Positions 50,650-63,249 of a stretch of DNA of 64,000 nt are shown here, piece after piece. The translations under genes and the position numbers were made by a program. The DNA lies in the NCBI GenBank assembly GCA_028023455.1, contig JAQFVV010006638.1, positions 434,001 through 498,000 on the forward strand, read 5' to 3'. Below the pieces are notes generated by a model. That model was not told the DNA's origin. It searched no databases and was given only the letters and a program-made list of their open reading frames with translations. How positions within the stretch are numbered: position 1 is the stretch's first letter; each line of letters opens with the position of its first letter. The DNA is from Epiperipatus broadwayi. Taxonomy: Eukaryota > Onychophora > Udeonychophora > Euonychophora > Peripatidae.

Positions 50650-53186
50650 TGTGTGACCGGTATGCTTTGCTACATTTCAAATCTATACATATGTAGAAGT
50701 GGGAGGTTTCAGCTAAAATTTCTGTTTGTAAATTAATTTAAAAAAATTTTAAATTTAAATTATGTTAAACATCTATTATAAACATGCGATCAGGTATACA
50801 CACACACAAATCATTCAAATAATTTTGTTTAATAAAAGTAATGTCAATTTTTATATAAAAAAAGTAAACTTTTTAAGTAAATCTGTTATCTTTTATATAA
50901 GATTATTTTAAAACTTTGTAGAACAATGCTTAACCTCAGAATAAAATTTTAATCTATTGTAATAAAAAAATTTAAGAGTAAGATTGTTCAGATAAGACGT
51001 GTAATACACGTAATTAGCATGGAATGAAAAAATGTTCTATATAATTGATTAATTTCAAAAAAAAAAATGTGTGCTAGAACAGTAGAATAAATTGGTATAA
51101 AAGCTTCCCCAAAATATACTATTTCATTCAAAAAACATTCCAAGTTAAGCAGAAGCTCTCTAGAAGTTATTTATTTATTAATTCATTCTATTCAGAGTCA
51201 ATCTAGTTATTTATCTATTGAGTGGATTCAAATAGTAGATTCTATTAGATTCAATGTGTTGGTGATTTGTTTGGGATAAGTAGCCTGCAGTAGTACAATG
51301 AACCAATCAATTTTTCCTAGTAGTATTTTTCAAAATAAGCTGGGCTGGGCACCTCATCAAAATAAACTCCATACTCTGAGCAGAACCTTCATCATTCAAC
51401 ATGTTGTGAAATCATAAATCCTTAGAAAGCTAGTATATAAATAAGACTCTCAATTGACCACCCAAAAATAATTATAAAATGGGCCAAGGAAGCTTATAAC
51501 TTCAATCAATAGCAGGAAGCTAAAGCAATAATCTTGTAGAACTTAATGGGTAATATAAACTTTTATATTCCTTAAAATAAGCCAGGGGTTGTTATAAGTG
51601 TTTTACTTTTGTATATGTGCATTACTTTTCATTTAACCTTAATATAAGATTTAAATGTAATTTTTCTTTATTCTATGCATCTATTATTTAATGTTGTATA
51701 TAAATAAAATGCTGGGGTGGACCTGGTATTTTAAATCTAATGCTTGAAAATCCGAATGCCTCACTGATAAAAGCCAGCAGCTAGAAACTGGTCTGAGGGT
51801 AGGGATATTTTGAAAAGCTTGTTAAGAGCTATTGGCATGCTCATTATATAACATTTGCAAATATCAGTTATATATGAAATGTTTTAGTTTTATTTTAGGG
51901 TACACTTTAATATATTATGTTTAGAAGAAAAAATTAGCTATAGAAGAAATTTTTTCTCCTATCTTTCATTGAGGGTTTTGACAGTTTAAAATAAAATATT
52001 GATGTTAGAGGTGTAATTATTATTGTAGAATAATCCTCACCTCTTCTCTTGTAAAAAAATTTAAACATGATTTTTTGTTAAGAAAACAAGTCTAAAATTT
52101 AATCAAGCCACAAAATCTTTTAAAGAAGATTGTAATAATGTTTAAAATTAACCTTTTCTTTTAATTAGCTTTAATCAATTTATTTTATATGTGTGTGATT
52201 TGCATTGAGAGTTGCTGAACCGTTTTATGCTTGTTCAGAATGTCTTATATAAAAGTATTTATCAACATGTGTATGAATACCTAAAACAAATCCATACATA
52301 GATCATTATTATTTTATAGTTTTTCTTTCTTCACCAGAATAGCTAAGTTCTACCTGGTCAATATTATTAGTATTTTTTTTTGGTTGCCCAGATCATCTAC
52401 TGCCCTCATCACAGTCATTTACTTTGGCATGGACTGGCTTTGGCATAGTCAGTATGCCTTCTTGTTTGCTAATTTTATTACAGCTTGGCAAATTCTTTAG
52501 AGCCTCTGACCACGATGTTTCATCAAACTCATATTTTTTTAAACAAGGCTATCAATCATTAAATCATCAGCTCGCTTGTGTTTTGCATGGTAAGATTAAA
52601 ATTAGCTTTTCATGACTTTTTTGCATAAAATAGCCCTTCTTATTTTATGTGTAATCATTAGGTGGTATTGTATTGATACATATACACCTCCTTATTGTTG
52701 CATATATGCATATGTGTTCAAGGAAATAAAATTTAATATTTTATTTCTTTCTTATTAAAAGACATATATAGATTATACATCCTATTTTAGAAAATGCTGT
52801 TAAAAGATTTTAGACTTTGAAAGAATTAAGATGGGGTTCAATTTAATCTGTCAAAGCTGACAATAATATTGTACTCTCTTAAGATATTCATAGAGACAAT
52901 ATTAATTAATTTTATGATTTCTTTATTTTTTTTAATTGTAATAAACATATATTTATTAAATTAATTTGGCTGATGTTAGTTTATTGTCTGTATATCAATT
53001 GTTTATTATTTGTGAGTCTCATACTCTGAGCTGAGTTAGAGTCAGGATCAGATAATTTATTTTGTCAGGATGCTCATCAATGTTAGTAAACATTTGGCCA
53101 CCCCAAATAAATTTTCTAGGTATATTAAGTATCCTAGTGGTGCCCCCAATAGACAATGTTCCTAACGCTGGTGTGGATCTGGTACA
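50650..53186 (+). repeat. 5' LTR of an old plus-strand LTR element
   Basis: Matches 56716-59094 over its full length in the same orientation, with substantial divergence. It starts TGTGTGACCGGTATGCTTTG and ends near GGTACA (53186), after which the two copies stop matching. A TATA box, TATAAAAG, lies at 51096-51103. CTAGTGGTGCCCCC occurs about 50 bases before the end. An extra segment of about 158 bases (about 51703-51868) is absent from the partner and accounts for the length difference. A primer-binding site after 53186 could not be recognised. Confidence 0.8.
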
Positions 53187-53214
53187 TAAAGTATTTTATT
53201 GAAATAGTGCAACC

Positions 53215-54170
53215 AATATGGAAGCTCAAGTTTAAACTCATGGGAAATTTTGTTTAAAGAATTGATAGAAAACATAAAGAATAAGTTGGAAAAATTAGGA
53301 ATTCAAAAGAAAATAAGAGATCAGTTAGTGCTAGGAATGATATGTTTGGAAATGAAGGATAGTTTAGAGTGGGGGGTTTCAATTATTGAATTGATATAAA
53401 TAAAAAGTACTTAGATATAATAGAAATTAGTATATAAAACAAAATGCTGAAACTGGAAAAATATGTAAAAAAATTATAAATTGTAAGCAAAGTGATGATT
53501 CATTAATCGAGGGGATATCACTAGAGGAAGAGAGCTTTATTTCATTTAAAAATCCCCAAATGGTCAAAAAGGCAGACAGGCCAATAGATATACAGATGAT
53601 GAAGATGCTGATGATGGAAATTAAATATAAATCATCAAGAAAGTAAAAAAAAAAAATCAAAATAAACAAGAAATGAAAGAAAGTCAATGTCAAATGATGG
53701 AAAAGATGAAAGAATGTCAACTTCAAATAATGTTAGAAATGAAGCAAGAGAAAAAAAAAATAAACAAGATAAATATGAAGTGATAGAAAAGAGAAAAGAA
53801 GTTCAACAGTATCTAAAGAAAGAAATGAAACAGCAAATTAGGGGTAAGTATAAAAATTAGGAGGCAGTAGAGATAGATTTAAGTAAAAAGATTGAGGAAG
53901 TAGAACAAGAAGTAAAGGAAGTGAAAGAAGATGATAATAAGACAAGAGCAGATAAAAGAAGTTGTTAGTCTTGAAATAAAAAGTTTTCAGGACAGAATTA
54001 ATAGAAGAGCAGAGTAAGGAGTATTTGCATCTGAATTATTAAAGAGAATTTTGGGCTAACTATGAAAGGAATAGACAAGTTTTGCATGTGGAAAGAAAAT
54101 TTCAAACATATAAAGAACTGCTGGGTGCAGACATTGTCAGTTATTTCCACAAGTTATTTAATACAATTAC
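53215..54170 (+). pseudogene. Decayed coiled-coil Gag of the old LTR element
   Basis: The plus strand retains short coding stretches in several frames. They include KNKLEKLGIQKKIRDQLVLG near 53280, then DIQMMKMLMMEIK near 53590, followed by long K/E/Q/M-rich coiled-coil-like segments with repeated EMK and KKE words to about 54000. The charged methionine-rich style is like the N-terminus of the gag relic at 1-1664. No capsid block, zinc knuckle, protease or RT follows. Stops and frameshifts are frequent. Confidence 0.5.
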
Positions 54171-56702
54171 TAAAATATAAATTTGAACCAGATGCTGTAT
54201 CCAATTCAAAGGTCCCTCTGCAATTTTCATAAAGCTATTTAAAAGTTTTATGGGATATAGCACACATACACAGCTATATTTTAAAATTCTGTGATTTTAA
54301 ATTTTGTCTTCAACAGATTTTATTTGTTAGTTTAAAATAAGTTCTTCTGATACTTTTTTTTATTATCAAATTGTAAACACCTTCCAAGTTAAAAGTTTTA
54401 ATCTTTGTTTTTTTTTTTAAGAAAGCTTTTAATTTTGGAAAGTTAATTGCATTCCTGTTTTTTTTTTATTTTAATTACAATCCATTTTTTGTAATTTTAA
54501 AAACAGAGATTTAATTTTGTATTGTTTTTTTTATTATAAGATAAACCCTGGTTAGAATGCTTAATTAGGGTTGAGCAGGAGATAGAGATTTGCCCTGGGC
54601 TAAGTCTTATAATTGAAAAACAAGAAAGATTACACAGGAGATAGAGAGAGGATATAAATAACCCCAAAAATTTTAGACATTTTTATTCTTGGCTTGACCA
54701 AGCTAATCTGCTTCAAAGTGATAGATTCCGCTTCTAATAATACCACTATTCATTTTCATGCACTGTTATCAGCCTACTGAGATTCATACTGTGTTGGCAG
54801 TCAGGACATTTTTTTTTAAAGTTTGCTTTCACAAGATGATTAAATTCACTGCTATGTGTATTCCAACCTACAACATGCCTTGATAATTTACCTAAAGATA
54901 GACTCCTGACTCCAAGCTGTTCTTCCAGTCATGCCATGAAAGTCTGAAGTAGAAAGGCTCAATAAAATATGCCTCTACATTTGCCACCGTAAAGAAATGA
55001 AGACACTTGAAAGTTGAATTCCAAATAAATGTGCACACTCTTTGAAAACTATGTGGACTCTGCTTAACTATAAGGTAAAATATTTCTTATTCTTTCCAGG
55101 ATATATAAATTTCCACTCAATCTAAAAATAAAGCTGTAGTATAAAGTTGCTTGCTTTTCTTTGTATTTATAGTGTGCCTTGGAATCTTAGTATTAAGATT
55201 CCAAGTTTTTTTTCAATTTTATTTATTGGGAAATGTATTGGGAGATTATATTTTATATGCTTACTATGCCTTCTTTTTTATTACTAACTCTTGCTAAATG
55301 CTTTGCCAGACCTTCATAATTTCATTTAGCTCACCTTTCCCTCTTTTATTGTAATGAAATTAGTTTTAAATATGTTTACTTTGCATTTCTTGAAAACCAC
55401 AAATCTTTTGGCTGGTGGTTTATCATGTTTGTTATTCTAGTTTTTCTGTAGTTGGAGATTTCATTTCTTCTTTTCTAGATTACTTAAGATCATAATCATT
55501 CTTGGTTCGTCTTGTATGTGAAATTAATTAAGAATAGCCTTGAACATGGCACATCATGAGCTATCCTGCAGACAATATGACATCTCTAGTTCCAATGTTC
55601 TAGAGAATGCTTGTCTCATGCTGTTCATTAATTTCCTACAAGACTATTTCTATTGTTTTTTGTTATCTCTGAATTAGGAAGCTAGAATTAGTTTTTATAA
55701 ATTGCCAGCAGAAAGATAGGTGAGAGAACGAATCTTTCTGCTAGGTTATTTAATGTTTTAATTTTTGCAGAACTCATGTACACTCTCTGATGAATATGCT
55801 TATAAAAATCTAGATCAAACTTTCATATTCTGTTTGCTAGATTTACTTTAGTTTGTTTATTGAATTTAATAAAATTTTCAAATTAGTTTAAATTATTTTG
55901 GCTGATACTTGTCTGTGTTTTATTTTCTCAATTGTCTGAACAATAGTTAAGATCTCTCACTGTCTCTCTGAGTCTAGTTGGTGCAAACCATCATTACCAT
56001 CCACTTTTGATCATGGTAAACAAATTTTCAAGATACACAGTGATCTGGTGGCGCCCTCTGTGATCAGGAGTGGATTGAGTGACCATTATAATATTATTAA
56101 AGACCCAGATATAAAAGTTAATAATTTTCAGGAAACTATAAAAAATGTAACATCGGTGGGATGAGAAACTAATGAAGTTTGCCAATATTTTCCCACATCA
56201 TTACTTACAATAACCATAATGAAGAATGTGAAATTGTGGAATAGTAGGTTGCTGTTAGAAAGTTTAATCATAATGCCACAAATGCAGACCTTAAAGTCTA
56301 GTTTGGTCCAACTAAATTATTTAGCTTTTCTGGAAATAATCAAGGCCTTTTCAAATACATCTGGTAGATTAGTGAATGGCTAGACAATGGCTAAGCTGGA
56401 AATATATAAGCAGAAGGAAGATTAAACTCAACTCAATAGCATGAGCTTATTATCAACAGACCTCTAAGTTAAAATAGTTAAAAAGGAAAAGAAACCTCAA
56501 TACGCAAAAATGTTGACTTACAGTAAATAGACAATAAAAATAAAAAAATTAGTTGAGAGTAATAAAATCCAATCAACAGATAACAGTGTAAACAGTCAGA
56601 AAATTTTAACTTCTTTGTATATCTAAGTTTTTAAATGTTTAAAATGTAAAATGAATTTAAAATAATAAAAAAATGAGATGAAAATTACATTTTTTTTTTT
56701 TA
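54171..56702. repeat. Internal region without pol; contains LTR-like remnant
   Basis: No protease, RT or integrase motif is visible. The part from about 54540 to 56060 resembles a diverged LTR. It has a TATA-like TATAAATA near 54655, and near 55900 TTGGCTGATACTTGT, similar to TTGGCTGATGTTAGT in the flanking LTR. It ends near GATCTGGTGGCGCCCTCTG (about 56042-56060). It may be a nested solo LTR of a related family. The stretch 56060-56700 has no recognised content. Confidence 0.4.
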
Positions 56703-56715
56703 TGGGATAAGGGGC
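56703..56715 (+). promoter_or_regulatory. Polypurine tract of the old LTR element
   Basis: The purine-rich TGGGATAAGGGGC directly precedes the TGTTGAGATGG start of the right LTR. This placement supports the LTR boundaries and plus-strand orientation. Confidence 0.65.
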
Positions 56716-59094
56716 TGTTGAGATGGATGCTTTGCTATATCTCCTATATATATATAATGGGAGGATTTCAGCTAAAATTTCTGTTTGCAAATTAATTTAA
56801 ATTTTTTGCTAATTTAGATTATATTAAGCATGTGTTATAAAACTGCAATCAGCTATATACAAGCACACAACCAAATTAGTAAAATAATTTTGTTTAATAA
56901 AAATATCAATTTTTTTTATATAAAAAAGTAAACTTTAAATAAATCTGTTTTCTTTTGTATATAATTGTTTTAAAATTTGTAGAACAATGCTTAACCTCTG
57001 AATAAAATTTTAATCTGTGGTAATAAAAAATTTAAAAGTTATGATTGTTCAGATAAGACATGTAATAAATGTAATTAGCATGGATGTAAAAATGTTCTAT
57101 TTAATTGATTAAAAACCTGGCTATTTTGAAATGATAAGCCAGAAAATTCTAAAAAAAATTGTGGCCAAACAATACAACAAATGGGTATAAAAGCTCCTCC
57201 AAAATCTATTGTTTATTTAGAAAGCATTCCAAGCTAAACAAAAGCTATTCAGAAGCCATTCATTTATTAATTCATTCTATTCAGATTCAATCTAGTTATT
57301 TATCAGTTGAGTGGATTCAGTCAGTAGATTCTATTAGTATTCTATGTATTAGTGATTTGTTTGGGACAAGTGGCCTACAGTAGTACAATGAACCAATCAA
57401 TTTTTCCTAGTGGTGTTTTTCAAAATAAATTGGGCTAGGTATCTCATCAAGATAAACTCCATGCTCTGACTTCATCATCCAACATGTCATGAAATCATAA
57501 ATCCTTAGAAAGCCGACCTCATAAAGCCAACCGACAAATAAAACTCTCGACTGACTGCCAAGAAAATGACAACTATAAAATGGGCCAAGATAGCTACCTT
57601 TTCAATAAATAGCAGGAAACTAAAGCAACAACCTTGCAGGACTTAGTGGGTAATATAAACTTTTATACATCTTAAAATAAGCCAGGGGTTATTATAAATG
57701 TTTTCCTTTTGTATATGCACATTATATCCCATTCAACCATTATATAAGATTCAAATATAATTTTTCTTTATTATAGGCATTTATTATTTAATGTTATATA
57801 TATATCAGTCATGTATGAATGTTTTACTTTTTTTAAAATTACACTTTAATTGATTCATCTTTCATTGAGAGTTCTAACAGTTTTAAATAAAGTCTTGATA
57901 TTAGAATGAAGTTTAATTATTATTGTAGAATAATTCAATCTCTCTCCCCTTCTTCTGTTAAAGATTTAATACCAAAGTGTTTTTTTCTTTTAAGAAAACA
58001 AGTCCAAAAGTTTAATCAGGTTGCAAAATCTTTTAAAGAAGATTGTAATAATAGTTAAAATTAGTATTTTCTTTTAATTAGTGTTAATCAATTTATTTTA
58101 TATTTGTATGATTTGCATTGAGATTTGCTAAAACATTTTACACTTGTCCAGAATATGCCTTATATAAAATTATTCATCGACTTGTGTGTGTGTGTACCTA
58201 AAACAAATTCATATGTAGACAACTGTTATTTTATAGGGCTCTTTTTTGCTTCACTAGAGTAGCTAAGTATTTACATGGTCAATATTATTAGTATATTTTT
58301 TCTGGTTCCCTGGGCTATCTAATGCCTTTATCATAGTCATTTTACTCTGGTGTGGCCTGGCTGGTATAGTCAGCATGCCCTCTCTTTTGTTAGTTTTGCT
58401 ACAGCTTGGCAAATTCTTCAGAGCCTCTGACCACAATGTTTTGGTCAAGCTCATATTCTTTTAAACTGTTTATCAATCATTGAATTGTCGATTTGCTTGA
58501 GTTTTGCATAGTAAGCTTAGAATTAGCTTCTCATGCCTCTCTTGATTAGAATAGCCCTTCTTATTTTACGCATAATCATTAGGAGATATTATATTGTGAC
58601 ACACATGTATCTTTGTTGTTGCATATTTGCAGAAGTGCTCAAGAAGATAAGATTGAATATTTTATTTCTTTCTTATTAAAAGTTACACATAGATTATATA
58701 TCCTATTTTAAAAATGCTGTTAAAAGATCATTTTAGTCTTTGAAGTAATTGAGTAGGGGATCAATTTAACTCATAGCTGTCAATAATATCATACTCTTTT
58801 AAGACATTTGTAGATGCGATTATGATTTCTTTATTTTCCTTTAATTGTAATAATATTATTATATTTATTAAGTTAATTTGGCTGATGTTTGTTTACTATG
58901 TTTGTCTATCAATTATTTAACATTTGTGAGTTTCATACTCTGAGCTGTACTAGTGTCAGGGGAAGGTAATTTATTTTATGGCAGAATTCTCATCATATTC
59001 ATTTGGTCACTCCAAATAAATTATCTAGGTTCATTAAGTAGCCTAGTGGCACTCTCAAGTGATGATGTTCCTAACACATGTGGGATTTGGTACA
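56716..59094 (+). repeat. 3' LTR of the old plus-strand LTR element
   Basis: The partner of 50650-53186. It starts TGTTGAGATGGATGCTTTG, has a TATA box at 57186-57193, and ends near TTGGTACA (59094). Shared blocks include GAACCAATCAATTTTTCCTA, CTTGGCAAATTCTT and AGAGCCTCTGACCAC. It lacks the 158-bp segment found in the left LTR. The divergence indicates an ancient insertion. No target duplication was found. Confidence 0.8.
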
Positions 59095-61260
59095 ATTTAC
59101 ATATATTGGACAGTTAACTTGGTACAATGCATATTTAACATTCTGCAAAAGAGGGGATTGCTGAAAGAAAATATATATTTTTACAAAAATAAAAAAATAA
59201 ATGTGTCATTAATAAGCAAGAAAGTTATTTGTTTGACCTCCCAAAGTAAAAAAAACGCATGTGAAGATTTATAAGTGATAAAAAAAAAGTGTAATCAACA
59301 TAATTACCTACAATTAGTGAAGAGGTGATGGTGTTACATCTCTTGTCTCACTAATTTAAGATAACCAATCACCATGTCGATCAGTAACAAATGTAATTAA
59401 AACTTAAAATTAAATGAAAATGTAGAAATATTTTATAAATGAATTGTATTAAACATTTTTTTTTTTTTTTGTAAAGTATTCATTTCATTTGGCTGCCAAT
59501 TATATTATTTTTGCAGTCAGATTTGAATGCTATCTGTAAAATATAAGAAAATTATGTATTTGACTTATGGTTAAATTTTGAAAATAAGCTTTGCAGGAAA
59601 TTAAATACCTGAAGAAAGAAAAGTTGTGACAAGATATATGCATGGGAGATAGGCTATAGAGTATAAAAGGTGACCCTGAGAACTTATTGAAAAAAAAAAT
59701 TAGTAGTAGTTCTGTTGTGGCTATTGTAATATTTAATTAATTCAAGCAATGAACTACTGTTGAAATCACTGCATTTAGAAGTGATATAGAATGGTTTACC
59801 AACAATCTGAGAAGCCACTAACCAAATGCATTGTGAAGCTCCAGATTCAGTCACAATGCCTTCTTCCTGCCCTGCTGTCAAGATGATGCCTTATTTGCCT
59901 ATATAACACCCAGTTCCTTAGCAAACTGAGTAGGAAACACTCCACCCTGAAAACATGGATCTAAATAGTGTGTAAGAACTTAAAATCCATCACCATGATC
60001 TATATGTAGCACACATAAATATATTAACAGAAATATTCTGGTAAGATGAATGAGAGCTTGTTATATCCATTTAAATTTTAATTGAAATATATAAGCTCTT
60101 AATATACTGATTGAGCTATTTAATAATCATTATAAAGTAGAACTTTGTTATTACTTTTAATATCAAAGATTAATTTTGTAGTTTGTAAAATTTATACATT
60201 AGTAATTAATTCTCAATAATGTATTATGTATATGTAGTATGCATATGTTATATGCTATTAATTTATAGTAAAGGTGTGTCTGAATGACTCATTTGAATTT
60301 TGATTATTTTTAATACTTGTTATTATTTTAAAACTAAAATTTAGCAATCTCTGCCATTTAATTTTCTTGATGAAAGAATGCTAATACACTTAATTATTTA
60401 GCTGTATAAACATAGGGAAGGATTTACTAAGAAAAATAATCCTGAATTAATTAACTTTGTGATAATGTTTTCAGAACTAAGTGGTCCACTGAACACTGGT
60501 ACCTGTAAAAATAAAATAAAAGCTGTCACAGGTTTTTTATTTTTATTTTTATGATCTACAATTACTATTGTAGAAAAATAGAATATAAAATATGGAGTTT
60601 GGATGACCAGGAAACATAATCTTATTATCCAGATACTTCGCTATTGATTTATTTGTAAAGGATATGCAATTTGGCCATATCAAAAATCATTGTGCATTTA
60701 TATCAGTATGCAATATTCGATAAATAGAATAAAACTATGTAGACGCACGAGGGTGCAACATATATACATATTATAGTAAGTTGTGTTAAAATCCCATATA
60801 ACCGGGTTTTGTATAAACTATAACAAAAGGGTATGATGCGGTACTATATATATGTGCAAACAAGAATTTTCCATAAATTGAAAAGAGATGTTGGATTTTT
60901 CTTTGAGAGCTTAGCAAAAAACAAACAGAGCAAATTTCTAATTTATATTCCTTCTGTTCTTATCATTATATTTGTATTACTATGTGATTTATTCATTCAT
61001 TTCAATAAAAATTTTATTAACAATAAATAGTGATTACATACTAATAAAGGATAAATAAATGAATAAATTGTACAATAATATGATTATATAATGTTCTATA
61101 TGTCATCTGACTAGATTATGTTATGAGAGCACAATGTTATACTCTTATGTGGTTAGGTATAGTGAAGAGATTCTAAGAACTTGTTTAATGGTATTAGCAT
61201 TTTTAATATAGACATGAATATTTTCTTTTATAAATGACTATTCTATAATGCTGGGTAGGT
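59095..61260. other. AT-rich stretch, no gene seen
   Basis: A somewhat more complex block at 59620-59980 has TATAAAAGG at about 59661 and may be an LTR promoter remnant. Nothing else is recognised. Confidence 0.4.
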
Positions 61261-61272
61261 GGGAATTGATAA

Positions 61273-62541
61273 TCAGGAAAAGGAAAGAGCAATTAAAGAC
61301 CAGGTGTCAGCAAATACTTTACTGGAGGCAAGGAGCTGGTCACGTTTCTTGATTTTTTTGATCGTTTGATAAAACAATGGTATGATTTGTGGGGGGGGTA
61401 ATTCCATGAGACTTTTGCATCTCACTATCCATATGGAATAAAGGACAATGGTAGAAAGCCTTATTATTGAAAAAAAAACCATTGTGAATGGCATTTTCAA
61501 GTGAGAAAATCATATCAGGTCTTATGTTGGAATTGATTATAATTATATCTTTCAGAGTTTTAAGTCTTGGGCACCGGTGTATAATATGGTCTATGGTTTC
61601 ATCTTCATGAGCACACAGACCACATATAGGGTCAATGCTGGTAAAACCTCTTCGGTGATAAAGAAACCAATTCGTGGGTAGCACATTAAGATTTATTTTA
61701 ATGATGAAGTCAAGGAATTTGGGTTCCAGACTCCATCTTTTGAAGTGTGTAATGAGTCTTTGATTGTTTACTTTTAGGTTGGTTTTAATGGGTTGTTGAT
61801 TATAGTTGATTATATTGTATGCTTCCCATAAGGTGATTTTTTGGTTAAGGTTAAAGGGTATTATCGGGTTATAAAGTTGTAGTTGTTGTATTAGGGATGC
61901 TATCCATGAACTGGAAGAGGGTGGAGGACGATCTGTCGGTGTAATTTTTTTAATAATGTTAGAGTATCCGCAGGAGAGGATCAGATTATGTAGAGTGTTG
62001 TGGGTTTTCTGTAAAATGATTGCTTGTATTGAGTGGAATGACAGTCCATTGAACCTGCATGGTCATTGGATACCTCGCAAGCTAATAGCAACTGTCCTTC
62101 CTCTCCAGAGAAGTTTGGTGCATAATCGGTTAATTTTATTTTGAAACTGTTTAGACATTTTAACGAATGGAAGATAATATGAGATTTTTGGCATTATGAT
62201 CATGTTGAGGAGGCCAACCTTTCCATATGATGAAAGGTATACTCTAGAGAGAGAAGTGGTGATGGCTTCAGTTGAATGGAGGATTGCATCTTGAATCTCT
62301 CTTGCCATTGCAGTTGGAGTTTTGTAGATTGGAAAACCTAGGTATCTTTGGGGTTTTGCAGAAAAGGGAGAGTTAATTTGTTTACCAGACATTATCTTCC
62401 AGATGGAAGATTTGTTAAAATTTATTTGTAGGCCAAGTTTCGCTGTATTTCTGTTTAATATGTTCATGAGATGAGGAAGGTATTTAATGGTGGGAAGCAC
62501 AACCATGATATCATCTATATATGCAAATACATTGAAGTTTT
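61273..62541 (-). pseudogene. LINE ORF2: RT catalytic box to C-terminal zinc-binding domain
   Basis: The frame carries the catalytic box AYIDDIMVV (YIDD at 62510-62521), then LGLQINFNKS, YLGFPIYKT and LSRVYLSSYGKVGLLN, typical of RT thumb and post-RT regions of L1/Tx1-like LINEs. One in-frame TGA at 62063 replaces a probable tryptophan codon. The same frame then continues without a break through a long tail to VLPTNWFLYHRRGF and a C-x2-C-x8-H-x4-C zinc-binding motif (ICGLC ... HIIHRC), as in the zf-RVT domain. A run of eight C on the coding strand (61391-61398) probably shifts the frame. The alternative frame continues to a stop at 61273 with a plausible C-terminus (KKIKKRDQLLASSKVF). Confidence 0.8.
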
Positions 62542-63249
62542 TATTGAGAGAGGAAAGGAAAATTCCAGGTTTTTTTCTATATCCATCAGAAGAGGGTTGA
62601 TGTATGTTGTGAAGAAAAGGGCACTGAGCAGGGATCCTTGAGGGATCGACTTGTATGGCTTGAAGCCTGGTGTGATCTTGCCATCAAGAGAGAGAAAAAT
62701 CTCTCTGTTGAGCAGATTGCTGACCATCTGTACAATCCCAGCTGGAATGTCACATTCCAACAGAATATCCAGAAGGATGTTTATCTGGACTGAATCAAAT
62801 GCTGCCACAACATCCAGCTGGACAGCAATAGGTTTTGATTTATGATGTCCTCTGATGTAATTGAACAGTGCAGTTACTTTGGACATAGCATGCGAGGTTG
62901 ATGATCCCTTTTTTCTGTATTGGTTTGACGAGATATGGCTAAGAATTTGAGTTTGTATTTGATCTTTAATGACTGACTCAATTATCTTGATAAGCAATGG
63001 GGTCATGGAAATTGGCCGGATACTGTTAATGTCATTTAGTGGTTTTGCTTTTTTAATAAAAGGCACGAGTGCCACTGGGTAAAGATCTGTTATGTTTCTG
63101 TTGCCGGAGGCTAGGTGATCAATCATTTTTTTAATAATTGGCACAGTGAATTGACTGAGGTGTTTGAAAAGAAAATTTGGGATGCCATGAAGGCCAGGAT
63201 GAACGCCATCAGGGAGAGATGTTATCTTCTTTTTGATTTGGATTTCCAT
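62515..63249 (-). pseudogene. LINE ORF2: reverse transcriptase fingers and palm
   Basis: A 244-residue frame with the RT blocks in order: GIPNFLFKH, NSIRPISMTPLLIKIIE (73-91 region), QYRKKGSSTSHA (110-121), VQLDVVAAFDSV with the catalytic aspartate at 146, and SIPQGSLLSALFF (201-213). The frame is lost at AAAA near 62537, just before the YIDD box that lies in another frame, so a single-base error or mutation separates the two. It copies the element's RNA into DNA at the nicked target. The starting Met is internal: the upstream part lies in a different frame, with a one-base shift near 63248-63252. Confidence 0.85.

Noticed and set aside
53427-53726. Minus-strand hydrophobic 99-residue frame
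   Set aside because: It is the antisense of the K/E-rich gag relic.
59684-59881. 65-residue minus-strand frame in a more complex block
   Set aside because: No recognisable motif and no supporting exon signals; it may be part of a decayed LTR.
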